Positions 1 through 14,400 are shown, counted from the stretch's first letter. The stretch: DNA of 64,000 nucleotides from Cristatella mucedo (GCA_009760855.2 WPIO01000047.1:1461001-1525000); one strand, 5' to 3'. The notes: generated from the letters alone by a model not told the origin. Numbers and translations are program-made.

Positions 1-960
1 TCGAGTCCTGAACCAAGCAGCTCTTTATTGGCTACTGCAAACAGAAATGCTATTGAAACTTCAATTAAATAGTCCCCCAAGAAAACTGCATATCTTTCTG
101 GGCTGTTTGCATAAGCAGCAAGTGGAGCTGTCACATCAGACAACATTTACTTTTCTCATACTTTTTCACGGCTGCAGATCCTAATCAAAGTAATTCGAGG
201 GTGCTGACTGTCTAGACGGTCGGCTTACATTTGGATGTTTTATTGCGACGTAGTAAAGATCTCAAACACAGCCGTGCCTCGTCAAGGCAACGATGGCTGA
301 TGCTGCCTCCAGACTTCGTATAGGTATGGCCTATTTGTATGCTGAATTTGGGAATCAGTCATATGTTTAAGCCCAGAAAACCACAGTCGAACTGCGAATA
401 TTTTCAACTGTCTCTTGTGACATAATGGCCAGGAGTTCAGTTCCCACAGAGCATCTATAGCATAGGTTGGAGTGCTGTCTGAGATCCGATTATGTGCCTC
501 TATAACTTTGCAAGTGCTGTTTGACCGGCTGCAGTGCTGCTTTGGTAACATTACCCCAGAGACTCTTAAGAGGTTGACAGACTATGCCACGATGAATAAG
601 TAGAAATTAACATTTCAGGAAGATCCACCACCTATCCTTGTAAATAATATTTCTAGTTATTTCAGATATTAAGTGTGCATGTAGTATATAATGAGCAAAA
701 ATTGATGTTTTCTTCTGTATGCCAAGTTAAAAGCCATCTTATGCACAGGTGAGGGTTACCATACAACGTGGTACATTACTTTTGAGAAGGAATGTACCTC
801 TTTAGATTTGTGCTGGTGCAGTGAGGGATCCTTTAGACTTCAGGTGCTACATAAATCCATATTGCTCGACTATTCCTTGATTATGGTGCCTATCGTCGAC
901 ACCGCAGCTGTGCAAGAGGCTAGTTGCCACTTTTATACATGGGATTCTGCAGCCCCTGCC
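1..960. other. No recognisable gene or repeat
   Basis: This is AT-rich DNA with only short chance open frames on both strands. No splice-consistent exon matching the WDR89 N-terminus was found here. It may be upstream flank, promoter or first-intron sequence of the WDR89-like gene, but nothing shows which. Confidence 0.4.
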
Positions 961-1685
961 ATAATAATAATAGTATTTGTAAGACATATGTATTGCACTC
1001 AAAGAGTACCAAATCTCTCTCTAGGCACTTTTTTATGCCCTGGAAAGGAAGCTTATCAATCGGTTCGTACTAATATGTGCAATGTCAGCATGCATATGCG
1101 CACAAAGGAAATCCATATGGTCGGGCCAAATGCCTCGAGAAACCGATGGGTTTGTAGCTTGTTTATAAATGTCAACTCAGAATCTCAGATGTCGTGATTG
1201 TAAGCAGGTTCCAGTCATCGGGATCATGTGAACTAAAGGCATGGTCTACAGATGTTTCCTTGGTTGGTTGGTGGCACAGCCAAATGACTTGCAGAAGAAT
1301 GGACTTTGCGCAGGGGCGGAACCAGGATTTTCAGGTTGGAGGCAAGGGTTCAGGTAGAGGGGGCAATGGTCCCTTTCCTCCACCCCAAGGCCTCGGGAAA
1401 TTTGCCCCAGGGTTTAGGTACTTCCTTCTGTCCATGAGGCAGGGGGCAATTGCCCCTTGCCCCCTGGCTCTGCCACTGATTGTGCTACACATAGCCTGGT
1501 GAGAAAGTATTTCAGAGGGGTGGGCCTGACCGAGAGAACGAAGGGACCTAAAAGTGAGTGGTAGGACCTTGAAGTCGATGTGCCCCTTTGACGAGGAGCA
1601 AGTGCAGGGCAGAGAGATTTGGTGTAGTGTGATTGTTGCCCGGCTTACGGTAGACTAGCCTGGCTGCAGTGTTTCTATTGCTGCC
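961..1685 (-). mobile_element. LINE-A (L2/CR1-like), old copy split by a MITE
   Basis: On the minus strand the sequence starts with an (ATT)n tail and the family's 3' hairpin (about 961-1070). The end of the reverse-transcriptase ORF follows (about 1190-1310 and 1479-1685), matching the intact copies at 38.1-39.8 and 58-60.8 kb. Many substitutions and indels make it an old, dead copy. A hAT-like MITE sits in the middle. It lies upstream of the first recognised WDR89-like exon. Confidence 0.65.
1311..1478. mobile_element. hAT-like MITE, 168 bp, inserted in LINE-A
   Basis: The ends are imperfect inverted repeats: CAGGGGCGGAACCAGG on the left, and CAGTGGCAGAGCCAGG when the right end is reverse-complemented (13 of 16 match). 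The CAG(G/T)GGC start is typical of hAT-superfamily termini. The flanking 8 bp (ACTTTGCG and ATTGTGCT) are a decayed duplication candidate, and the intact LINE-A has ACGATGCT there. There is no transposase ORF, so it is non-autonomous. The LINE-A match resumes on the far side, so this is an insertion. Confidence 0.6.
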
Positions 1686-2308
1686 CTAACGTTTCCCGAG
1701 CTTTTGCTGCCTCAGTGGCAACCAACAATACATGCTCTTAAGAGTTCGGCTCTGCTGCTCTCCACTTTGCATCGCTTACATTAAAGGCTTAAGCCAGGGA
1801 ACTAGGGGAATGTCAGACCTCAGAAATCTCAGTACTAATTTGCCTGAATGTAAGGGTTCTTTACTGACTTATGTTATTCATTTTTTTCATGAACTTAGAA
1901 CTATATCAGGTGATCAAGGACATTCTTAGATCGAGTGGCCGTTGGATGAAGTTCAGCTTATTTCTGCTTTATGCACAAGTGTAGTGAAACATTATGGGCT
2001 ACCGTCCAATGACCATGTGTAGCCACTCTGCATCTAAGTGAGTGGTGTTAATACTATTCCAACTGTTTTTTTTGTATGCTTTATCTTTGTATAATCGTCA
2101 GATATTATTGCCGTGTCTGCAAACTGAATGTGGTTGGAGTAGTTCAGTGTTTGTTGGTCATTTCAGGTTACCCCCACTTTTAGTGTTGCATGCAGAATGC
2201 AGTTTTCTGTCACTTCCCTCGAGTTTTGTGCTAGGGACTCTGACCCTCTATCATGTGGCACTGCGTGCACGCAGATACCAATGTCCGTCTGCATTCGTGG
2301 TGTTACAG

Positions 2309-2409
2309 TGACAACAGCGACACAGAGGCAAAAATTGCTGCTGCTTACACAGGGCCGAGCGTAGGCATTTATTCTACTTCTCGCCAGAAGCCTTTGATGA
2401 AGCTGCAAG
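2309..2409 (+). CDS. WDR89: WDR89-like exon 1 seen (residues 1-33)
   Basis: The acceptor is TGTTACAG at 2301-2308 and the donor is CTGCAAG|GT at 2410. The exon starts with the last base of a codon and ends in phase 1. It encodes the strand with [18 protein letters not shown], equivalent to the family's first blade ending before GH. The same frame is also open back to ATG 2253, so an unspliced start there is possible. Confidence 0.65.
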
Positions 2410-5400
2410 GTTTGATAAGAGAGCTCGCTTTCCTTGCCTCGGCAGCATTCTGATGACTGTCGTGCATTACATGTGTTACCGCCGATTTTCCTAGGACACG
2501 AAGACATGGTTACCGGCGTTAGATTCGCTCAAAATGATCGAAATCTGCTTTTTTCATCTTCGAAGGACAAGACTGTCAGGTTTGGTGCACAGCGTGTTCT
2601 GCTGCCGTGCCCGAGTCCTTGTCATGTGCTTAGAAGCCGCGTTTCAGTTGCTCTTCTGTTGCACTGCACGTGCACTTGCAGGCGCTGGGATCTCCGAACT
2701 CGAGGGACCGGAACAGTCTTTTATGGTATGCTGGGCACATTGCACTCGTGTGCGCACGTGCGCTCTTGCATCCGTGGTTGGCCGGCCACCAGACCATCAG
2801 GTGGCCAACAGACATTAGCTGACCATTATCAAAACTTGCTCGTGTGCTGGTTTCCTTCCTTTACACAGTCACGTTGGTGTACGGTTGGGTGTTCTGACTG
2901 AAATTGCATAAACGGCCACTTATGCTGCCTACCAAATGGCTTGCTAGTGCAGCTTGCAGTCTTTGCAGTTGCAGCTTGCTTCCAGCCTATAGCATAGCCA
3001 GGATTAACTCAATGCCAAGGACCAGGCCTTTACCTTGGCATTCTTCAACTAAACCTCGGTCGTGCCTGCTGCTGCGATAGGGCTGCTTGTAGGGGAGAAT
3101 TGTTTGCTATCAAGTGGTATAGTATAGCTGATTGCGCCTCTGAGTGAAATGCTCTAGAGAGCATTTAGTGGGTTGCACCTTCCTTGTCGGGGCAAATCGT
3201 CACTTGCTGTCTGTGCACACACTCACGCCCAGCCTCTCTAGCTCCATCCGACCTCACCATCCTTTCTCCACTTCCCTCCCTACCTCCTTCTTTTCCTCTT
3301 CCTCACTTTCTCTATTTACCATCTTGGAGCAGTGGCATACAGTCTGCCTCATTAAGGCTTCTGAGTATTGACATGAATGGACAAAGATCATCCGAGGTAC
3401 CTCTGAAATGTGGGGTACCTCAGGGCTCCGTGCTAGGTCCTTTGCTTTGATCCCTCCCAGCCTTCGAGCACCTCGAATTCTCTTAACTCCCTTGCTGCAT
3501 GTATTGATGACATCCGCACGTGGATGGCCCCAAATTTTCTAAAACTAGGCAATGATAAAACTAACTTATTAGTAATGGGCAAACCCAGTGTGATTCAGAA
3601 ATTGGAAAGGCTGATGCTCTAAATTGGCTCTGCCAGCATATCTCCTGTTGAATCAGCTCGAAATCTAGGTGTCATGTTCCAAAGCGACCTCTCTTTAGAC
3701 GACCACATCAGCTCCACAGTCAAATCGGCCTACTTTCAGATACATAACATTGCTAAAATTCGGGCTTGTTTAGATAAGGATACCACTTCTAAGTTGGTCC
3801 ATGCATTTGTTACATCCCATCTTGACTTCTGTAACTCACTGCTTGCTGGCCTATCGGCATGTGCGATCAGGCGATTGCAGCTGGTGCAAAACTCTGCAGC
3901 TAGGCTTGTCTTTCGAGAGCGTCACAGTTGCCACATTACTCCACTTCTCGCCGAGCAGCACTGGCTACCAGTCAAGCAACAGATTGACTTCAAGGTTTTG
4001 TCGCTCACTTTTAGGTCACTACATTTTTTGGCTCCAGCCTATCTCTCAGATCTACTCCCCCACCTTGGCCAAGCATCGTACCACCTGCTTTTCGGAACCC
4101 AGCAGTCTACCAATACCTCGTACAAACCTCAAATTCTTTGGAGACCGTGCATTTAGTTCGTATGCTCCCAAAGCCTGGAACTCCCTCCCGACTTGCGTCA
4201 GAACATCCCCTGACCTGACCAAATTTAAAAAGAACTTAAAAACACACCTATTTAGGACAGCATTTAGTGGGTCTCTGTGATTCGTCCTTCAAGTGCTTAT
4301 GCATGCTGACACTGTGCATGCTGCCACTAACCACATTTGCATGCTGACCCTGTGCATGTCACCCTTAACCATGTTATTCATGTTGTTTGTTTATCAAGCA
4401 TGATATTACTCACCATTCAATTGCATCTCCCTTTGCAGCAGCAGATGCAAAGCGCCTAGAGAGAGATAGAGTTCTCTGGGGGCGCTTTATCAAGTGCAAA
4501 ATTAGTATTATTATTAAATTCGGGGCTATGTAAAACTCAAAATCGTTGCTTATGATGGGGAGAAGCTAGTAATTTCAGTCTGCTGCTCCTCATTTGAATT
4601 CTGTCCTAGTACATTAGGTTTGCTGAAATGGCCTGCAGGTTGCAGTACATGCATTGCATGTTGTATCTATGCACTCTAGGTTACAGCGAAGTTGAGCGAT
4701 CATTCACCAGCCTGGGTGTCTCTTCTGACGACATGGTCCTCTGCGGAGGAACTGAGTCTGGTGGTGACGAAGACGTGTACATGATCTTCTGGTATGCTCC
4801 TTGTGCTACTGAAGCACTGGAGTGGGTGTTCATTGGTCGGTGAATGACATTCGCTTTCTTTATCAGCCATACCCGGGAATTAACTTCTTTCACATCTATG
4901 TACTGCACAGGGACGCAAGGAAACCAGAGCCGCTGGGATACTATCGTGAATCTCATCATGACGATATTACTGAGGTATCGGCTTAGCCGTTTATAACTAC
5001 CTGTCTTCTCTTTGGCACTCAGGCTGTAGCTTGTTCGTGCAAGTTTAACCTGCCACCATGGTTTTGGTGTCCTTGCATGCTTGTAAAGCTTAAGAAAAAC
5101 CAGCTGACCTGATCTGACAGCAAGTCGTAGCTGGAAAATCGTCGTCACATTTCCCAGCATGACTAATATGTGGAGAAATGATTAGCCAGGACTTGAAAAA
5201 CCAAGATCAAGCACACAGCCATTCTAAACTCTGCTCGCTTGCCAGAGGAACCGGCTTAGGCTTTCCAGGGCTTCTGGAAGCTTCGAGGAAGGCTTGCGAC
5301 TGGGAGGGTGTAGCAAGGTGGCTCCCACTCGTGGCACACTACTGCAATGCTCGCCCCTCCTTCAACAGTTTATTGCCAAATTTTAATGATCAGGAGTCGT

Positions 5401-8400
5401 TATATCGAGGTGTTCAAACCGTGGCTAGTGGGCGGCCCGTCTTCCGATGAAACCTGGCCTTGATCCATGCACCCTGCTGCCACTGCACTGCCCGCAGCAC
5501 TACCCATCTGCTACTTCTGTGATAGGTTCTTGTGCGGTTAAAACTGCGTTTGCACCAACGATTTGCCTCCTTGCTGACACCGACTTTCATCTTAGTTTGG
5601 GCGTTTACACAACCTATTCAGGAACTACTGGTGGCCGACTTAGTCCCGCCCACAGCGCTCTGCTGTAATAAGGGAGGCTGATATAAAGGAGGGTTTCCCA
5701 AAAAAGCCTCTAAGCCATGACCCGAATAAGTTGAGTTCACCACTGCAATCATTGTAGTCCTGTATGAGAAGAATACAAAGAAAAAGAAGATAAGTATTTA
5801 AAAAGCTTTCTTGGGAAAGTGCTTGGGGCTAAGTAATGTGTGCCGCCGTTACACGTTTGTTGGTGGATTTCATAAGCAGACGTGCCACGTCTTCTGTATA
5901 GAAAAGATTTGAGCCGAGGCTACAACATATAAGCATCTAATGTTCAAAGACTTGTTCTGGACGCCTGAATATACCTCAAGCCTACGAAAATTGTCCATTT
6001 TTTATTTCGGCCGTTGGGTATTGTGATAGGCCCCAGAGTTTTGATTGGTCGGCGCGTCCAACTAGGAGCCAAAAAGTAGAAACTGCTTGTCCTTCATGAG
6101 AGTCGGCTGACTTGGCTCCCCCAAATGTGGTGACCCAGTACCCCAAACCAGAGGGAAATCAGTCCAAAGTCGGCTCCGATTTGGGAGGAAAGTTGATAGT
6201 ATAAACGTAGCTTAATGTTGCCAAGCAGACCTCTGTCTCCATCACTGGTATTTCTCTCTGCGACCTTTACAAGTTGTGTGCTGGGTCTTTTTTTACCACA
6301 GTGCTCTGGACTATTGACTTTTCTGATACCATGGCAACTCTCTTACTCCTGCTCGGCACGGCTGCTACACTATAGCACCCCAAGCCACGAGAATCGCGTA
6401 TTCGGTTGATCACTGTCCCTTGTCATATTGCTATAAACTGGCATCAGTTCTTATTTATGTGCTCTGTAGATCTCCTGTAAAATGTGTTCCTATGGGTTGG
6501 TATTTAATTGCTAAAGGGTGAGATGTTGTCCAACTTAAGAGTGACTCTGAGCTGTAGTGTAGTTAATAGGTTGGTCTTAATTTCTTTAAGCTTCAAGAAG
6601 TGTGTGGCCATCCAAGTGCAAATGTTGCTGGAGGGTCAATAGAGGCGTATGAGTGGATCGATGGAGCGCGATACATCGTACAAACTAACGCGAATGAAAT
6701 TGTAAGCATGGCCCAGTTCAAACAGTTTATTGGACACATCAATTGACCAAATAAAAAAAATTGTATTCGTAAATTTTTTCCTCCACGGTTTTAAAATAGC
6801 AAGAAGTGCATTGACCCCGATTGTTTCTTGCATACTTCAGATACGACTTATGTCACTGTCTCCACGGAAAGCTCAAAGTTGATGGGAAAAAATTCTGGAT
6901 GACTTATTTGCATATTTTATGCTGCAGCTATTGCCATGGGTTTTCAATTAGGTTTGCATCTGGGCTCCTACTGGCTGGTTCAAAACCTGGACGTGGTTGC
7001 AGCCTTGGCCAATCGGGTCGTCTTAAAAAGTCTTATAATTTTAGCGGTAGGATCAGTCTTTTAGCCAAATAAAACCCAGGCGATGCATGCTAGTTGCTAG
7101 CAGAAACACGGGATTGCTATCAATGACCAGTTTGCATTCTGAAGTCACAATACTCTGCAACCAGCATACCTGTCGTGATAAATCTGCCTCATAATATCAC
7201 ATACTCCTCACCACCTCATTTCACTGTTTTTAGAGAGTCATCTTGATTCTCACTTCAGCTGTGACTTTCACTGAGTGCACTGTGAGATAACAGACGAATG
7301 TGAGTGTAGGCGTGTCAGTCCACTGAGCTTTTCTCCATCCATCCGGAGTCTGATGCCAGTATGTACAGGCAAAAGCAGGCCTCTTTTGCTTGTGCATACT
7401 GCGGAGTAGCATCTTCGTCTTAGTAACTTTAGGGTGTAGACCTTGTTGAGCCTATGCCTAGGGGCATTTGTACTGACAGTAAATAAAGCTACTATTCTTT
7501 CATACTTTTCGTAGAATTGCTGAACGTTCTATGCATTGCTGCCATCCATTTTTTCTCCTCCCTTGTCCCTAAGCACCAACTACTACTCATGATCCGGTGA
7601 CTCGTCGTCCCGGTTTATTCTTCTAGTTACTTCAAATTTACCTCATTGCCACATCTGCAGTACCAAGCTCACTTGCAATTACGCGGAGGATCAATCGTCG
7701 TTTTCCAATATGTGGATTGCCGCCCAGATGTGGCACTCTGAGAACCAAATAAAACATGGCTGCCTTCCATTGATTGCTGCTCACGGCTGGAAGCATCTGA
7801 AACCCAAATTGCATAGCCCCATGGTACCCAGAAGCCTTGCAGTTGCACTCAGACATTTCTATGCCATGCCCTACCGCAGGCTGTCTATTTTTACCCCGAT
7901 AGTCTAACTTTCGGAGGCAGAAAATAACTTCACGGGGTTTGGTTGCTTAGTTTACAAGTTCAGTCCATCAAAAACGCCTAGGTTACATCACAGCTGAAGC
8001 CATTTACCCTTTCAAGACAGTTTACTATAATAATAATAATTATATGGTTATATAATATGTGATTATAATTACATGTGACTAATAATAATTACAGATGACT
8101 AAGTCCCGTTCGGCACAGCACCCACATTTGGCACGTGCTGTTTGGCGACAGCTGGAGGCTAGGAAATGAGCATAGCCGAGGCAGTTGCTGTTTTCCCACT
8201 AATATGCTGGTATGAGTACCTCCTAAAACAGACAATGCTGTCGTTTTCAAGGTGCTAGAAAATAGGGAAATCTGCCATTTTGAAATTGATTTTAATGTTT
8301 GACGAAACACTCTCTCGTTATGTTTCTGTTGTATACGCTGGTTTATGAAAATGCCCTCCTTAAAGGCATTTCGTAGCACATTCGTTCTTTGTACTCCTAG

Positions 8401-11400
8401 TTTAATGCTTCGTGGTCGAATGCCTTCTACTCCCCACAAGCTAAGGTCGACCAGACTTCTGCACTTGAGTGTTCACTGGTGTAAAAATCTTCGCAGGATC
8501 GCCATGGCTGCATTTGCTGTAAATTCATACAGATAATAAGAAGATTTTCTATGACGCCAGGCATGCTAGAGTTATGAAAAGCATATGAAAATATTTATTG
8601 ACAATCCAAAAACAAACACATGCTTTTGGTGTGTGTGTGTGTGTGTGTGTGTGTGTCTGTGTGTGTGTTCATGTGTAGACTAATGTAACATTTGTTTGTG
8701 TAGGTAAGATGCCTGGGTCGGAGATGCGATTTTAATGTTAGGAAGGGTAGGCGTTTGATTTTGTTCAGTCAGTAGATGAGAGCTGAGTCTGGTCACCGAT
8801 AGCTCTGCGACAATCCAGAGGCATTCTAGTGTAGCAGCAGCATGTACAGCAATGCAGAAGCCTTCACAGAGAGTGTGCAGTCTGTACAGAGCATTTTTCT
8901 GATTTCGTGAGCCTGCTGTACACACGCTAGTGGCACTTATGTTCAAGCACTCACGTAACACAGCCAGAATAATGTCACGTCTCGTGGCAGTGCTGAAAGA
9001 TTTCTTGCCCTAGTGAGGTCACTAAAGCAGTAGATAGCACCAGCTCTTCTGTCGGTTGGGGTGTAACTTTGCTTTTATGTAATCTTGTTCATGATGGAAG
9101 AAAGTGCCTAAACATTTATTTTAATCGTATGATATCGGCAATGATTTGTTATACTGATCCAGTGGTCTCGTGTACATTTATTTTTGGGTATTCTAGGTTG
9201 TGTCGATGCCCTTGAGTACCACTGGGCTTTCTGGACTCCCCCCTCCCGTCGCCCCAATTCTGCCAGGTGTCAATTTGAGCAGACTGTGGACAATTTTGCC
9301 AATAGCATAATTTAAATCCTGAACTTTAATGTTATCGACCTTTTACCAGAACGGCTAAGAGTAAAACTGTTGGCAACTAGTGAGCGGGTGAAGCTAGCTA
9401 AGCTGGTAATTTTTTAAGATGGGTCCAAGTTTTTTTTTAGAAATAAAATACATTGGGTTTGCCATAAGCTAACTGGAAGTGTCAGCTTGCGTAATCAGCT
9501 GTTGACCAAAATCCCTGCGTCGACTCCCCCCTTACAAATGCAAGTCGGTAAACGCAGTTTATCTGTTTGCAACCCTGTAATTTTGTAGCCACTTTTGGCT
9601 TGTTTATATGCTTGTATGATGTTTATTTTCAATCACAGGTCATATTCCACCCGACTCGGAGTGAACTGCTACTGACAGGTTCAATGGACGGCTTACTTTG
9701 TTACTTCGACATCAACGAGTCTTGCGAAGACGATGCACTGCTGTATACACATAATTCCGGCAGTTCCATCGTAGGTAGTTTCTTTTTTGTGCCATGGAAG
9801 CAACACCTTATTGCCATTACCTATTACTGATCTGGTCTGATCTCTGGTAATGTAGCCTGTATTGTTTGTATGTTAGACTTTTACTCACTTTGTTATATCG
9901 AAGGGGCATGACCTCGTGCACCAGGCAGTTTATATACTTTAACCTCACTGTTAAGTGCTCACTTAAGACTGTTAGTGAGCAAGGTTTTGAAACGTGGAAT
10001 AGCTGGTCTGTATATACACATTGGCAGTAAAGTTGGGCAGTATCATTCCCCATAAACTGCAGATTTTAACCAGAAGTTTTGAAACCCTTGGAAAGCACAG
10101 ATAGCAATTAAAGCATCTTCATACTTGGAACTGGTTTTGTGCATGAAGCACACTGATTCTCTCTGGATCGTATGCACTGTAGACAAGTTGCACATATACA
10201 GGGATATATGTACCGTGGGATCTCTTGTCTAATTCCACCAAGCCATAAGAGCCAAGTGTTTGCTGTTGTGCTGTTGGTCTAGTCTCAGTATAGTAGTAGT
10301 GCTAGTTTAGTTTTAGTGCACCCAAAACTTCTTATGTAACTTTCTGTGTGCAGTTATGTATTTTCAGAGATGAGCGATTTTGAGTACACTAACCACGCCT
10401 TTCAGTTACCACGGCAACATTCGGTGGGACCTGAATGAATCTGCAGTCGGCACCCTCGTCGTGCTAGGGCAACGGCAGCTCCAGTCCCTTCATGCCTGGA
10501 GAGCCGCCGCTTCTATTTTCCCACAGCAACGGTCATTTTCAGCAGTTTCCATGTTGACATACAGTACACACAGCGCTAGTTTCTAGATTTGGTTATGCTC
10601 TAGGTTGATCGAATGAAAGCAGCATTGAATTCAGTGTCAGTCCACCATGTTGCCAGTGAGTGGCAGCTAATCAATAATGCAGGATTTGCTCGTTTTTAGA
10701 GCACTATTGGCTGGTGGGGTGACAATCACTTGGGTGTTTACTCATGTACCCACGACTGCAGCATCAGCACTTACAGTGAAGAGGTGAGCTAAGTGCAGCT
10801 GCTGGTCTGCCTGCCTTTGAACCGTTTGCTGCCTGTCTTGTAACCTGTACCTGGGTCTGAGCCCAGATGTACGGTCCTCGATCTTCACAGCTCAGGTCGT
10901 GGGTTCAAATCCTGCTGCAGGCAATCCTTTATTGCTGTCTGGAAACGTAGTGATAGCCATTTAGGTTCTTCTGCCTCTATATAAATAAGGCTGTTAAATC
11001 AGCTAGTCTTTACTTTTTACTTTATCTGAAATAAGCTGTGCTAACCTTACCGGTATAATACGCTCCTCCAAAAGTTCTTATTCACCTGCTACTAGCACTC
11101 TATTTTACTCAAAACTCGCGAGATTGAGATCAGACCTAAGTCTGTAATAGTTTTATTGTGCAGAACAGCTATGAAATATATAGTTGCATTTAATTTAAAA
11201 AGTGCAATCAATAGCTAGTCGAGGCACAATGATTTTTCATAGCTTCTGACAATTTCCTCGCTATTGACTCAAACCAGCTTCCGGCTTGTTTCTGGAGGAA
11301 TTGAGGCCCAGTAATCCTTGTAAACATCAAACAGCTCATCGAATTTCAGCTGCCATTACTCTGAACCTTAGAGTGCAGTCGACTTCGTCATCCAGATGTT

Positions 11401-14400
11401 CTATTGGATTCCAGTCGTGGCTTCTGCTTGGCCACTGAATAACCTCAATTGGCAAGAAGATGTATTCTTGGGTTCGTAAAAAAAAACTCGTTATTCACCA
11501 TAGCAATGTACTTGGGATCGTTGTCATGCTGCTAGCAGAAATCGAGCCCCTGGAGATTGTAAGCAGATGGCAAGCCAACATTCTGCTAAATGTTTGAGTT
11601 AGACACTCTGATTCACAATTCCTTGAATCTTGTGCAGACGTCCAACACTGGAAGTTGAGAAGCAAGCCCATACTATTGCACTTCTATTTTTTTACTACCG
11701 AATTTCTTTGTCTTTTGCAGACAACCGGCAACGTACACTTCACTAATGTGCTGGCAAATGTGCATATTATCTTATTGCATCCTAAAAGAGATTATCTTTG
11801 GACGTATGAGTCCACAGCACTGTGCAGCTGTCCAGTGCTGGTATCGGCGAGCAAGATCTAGCCTTTTATGCTACACAGTCAACGATTGGTGACACTTAGC
11901 CACCCGTGCATTTAGTCCTTGTTCGTTAAGCTATCTACTCGGGTATTTTGGCTTACGGTCGTTCCGGTAGCTTGGCAGAGACTCATAACAGTGCATTTTA
12001 CTTGTGGCAAGCCTGTGCTTTCACGGTCATTCTTTTTATGAGTCGGTTCTCCCTACGAGAAAGCTATTTGAGGGCACTACGAGCAGGGCAGTGCCTCTGT
12101 GCCACCATAGTTCAGATGTTTAATAATAATAATACACTTAATAAAGTACCCTCAGAGAACTCAAATCTCTTTCTAGGTGCTTTACATTTGCTGCAAAGGA
12201 AACATGATCCAAGTTAGTGGTAGCATGCTCAATAAATAACAAGAATAACATGGTCAGGGGTGACATGCACAGGGTCAGCATGGAAGTGTGGTTAGTAAGA
12301 GACTGTGGTTAGTAGGAGACATGGCATGTTTCCTAAATGTGTTCCAAGCAGTGCACCCGGAAATATTCAGCTGCCTCGAAATTTTTTGGTTTGAATTGCC
12401 ATCTCTGTGATGCTATATCGAAACCGCTCGTGTAGCCTCAGAAAGCTTTGCGACGTACGGCATGTTCTGATCGCGTACCAAGCATCAGTACGACACCTGC
12501 TGGCCTGTGCAGGACAATGAGACATCCGAGTACCTTAGCTGTCACCATTAGCCAAGGCATCGTCGTGGACTAAGCAGGTCAAAATAGGTTCTTCTTGATA
12601 GCCTCCAAAAGGGGATGGGATGGTCGCATTACCACGACTGCCTGTCTGTTTACATGGGGGCCACTGACTCGGTTGTTGGTGAATGCAGATACTATCTAAG
12701 CCAAACGTAACTAACTGTGAACAAGGCTACTATTGTTTTGACAGATTTTAAAAATTTAATAATTCATGTTTCATAATAACTTACTCGAATATGAGCATTA
12801 GCAACAACCGAACACAGATCGATGGACCAGGCATAGAAACTTTTGGAGGGCAGTGCATGAAATAACTTGCGGAAAAAATCTTTTTAAATTCCTTTTTAAG
12901 TGGGAGCCTTGGGCATTTTTCAATGCCACTGACTCGTGAGGCCTCAATCACGCATTTACTTCTTTAAAACTGTTGATCAGATCTTCCTGAACTAGAGACT
13001 GGCCTCGAGCGATTCTGCGTGAGTTATTGTGTTCATCTGATTAACTTTTTGTGACTGCATGAGCTGTCCTCAGATATGCTTCTCAAAAAAGGATGGACTC
13101 ATCATATGCAGGCTATAACCATTTTACATATTCCAAGGTGCCTTCGTCTGACTGTTGCAAACAATTGTCCAGCCCCTTATGTCTACCCATCACTCGTCAA
13201 TCGTGCAGCTGTTAAATCTTTCACCACTTACACTATTTAGCTCTTGTTCCACTAATTCTGAGTCTGCCAGTTGACTAATGCCCTTGATCAAGTGAGATCT
13301 AGATTAGCCACTAATACTGATTTTTCCCACATGATGCCTTCTGACACTGCTAGCTAATTCATTTATCCGGTCCAACCTTTATACGACCGTCTCGTACAAC
13401 TTCCTGTGATGCTTATGACACTCTCAGAGATTTGCTCCTTTGATGATCTTGCTAGTTAAGACATCGGGAAATAGACAATTTAGCTTGTTTAATTGTAGCT
13501 TTAGCCTGCTGGTCATCTAATTGTTATGTACAACTAGAAAATTTGCCAAATACTGTAGACTGGAGGACTCGAACCTACGATTTGGGTCGTGAAGTCCAGT
13601 TTTGGAAATGGCAGCATTATTGCCACATTCGAATATGTAAAAAGGCTCTTTGTTTCTCCAGTTCATTGCGGTGAAAACTTGCTGCACAATAAAATGAGTT
13701 AACTACCTGCTCATTACTGCTGGAGAGGATGAGCCATAGTCGGCAGCAGGAGAGTAGATGTTGCGTAAATATTGTAGAAGCAAGTTCGTGCAGACCTAAA
13801 GCTTCTGTCGCCAACGCTCTTTAGGCAGAGTAATGGAACAGCTAATTTATTGTCCATACAGGCCCTGAGGGCACGAGGAGGCTGAAACTGGTGCTACAGT
13901 TCAGCTAGGTATGAAGGAGCCAAGCCGTGATGGCACACTAGGTAAGGCGGTTGCTTTCATGACCTCGGTCCCGAGGTTGTGGGTTCGATTCCTGCGGTGT
14001 GTGATTCTTTATCGCCACTGCAAGCGGTGGTGATAGCCGTAAAGGCTCTTCTGTCACTATACAAAAAGAGGCTGTTAAATCAGCTAGGATTTATTTATTT
14101 AGGCCGTGGCGGGCCTTGTGGGTCAGCTAAGAACTTTGCTCTGTATCCGTTGCTCAACCGGCAGCCATCCTAGCTCTTTTAGCAAAGGAGACACGTGGTC
14201 AAACCTCTGGGACTTGAAAACTAGCCTTACAGCCATAGTCATAGCCAGCTGCAATGGCCTAGTTGCTTTCTTTGGCAGCCCAGCCAAAAGGGAATTACAA
14301 TAATCAAGCCGAGACAGAACTAAGGAGCTAGTTAAATTATTGGCAAGCTATTGTGGAAGACAGCTCCTAATCTTAGATAGGGATCGTACGTAATGGCTAG

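Noticed and set aside
2163-2507. Minus-strand 114-codon frame
   Set aside because: It lies antisense to WDR89-like exons 1-2 and has no motif.
13930-14005. tRNA gene
   Set aside because: A and B boxes are present but the acceptor stem does not pair, the sequence continues into a repeated body, and it sits between target duplications. It is a SINE.
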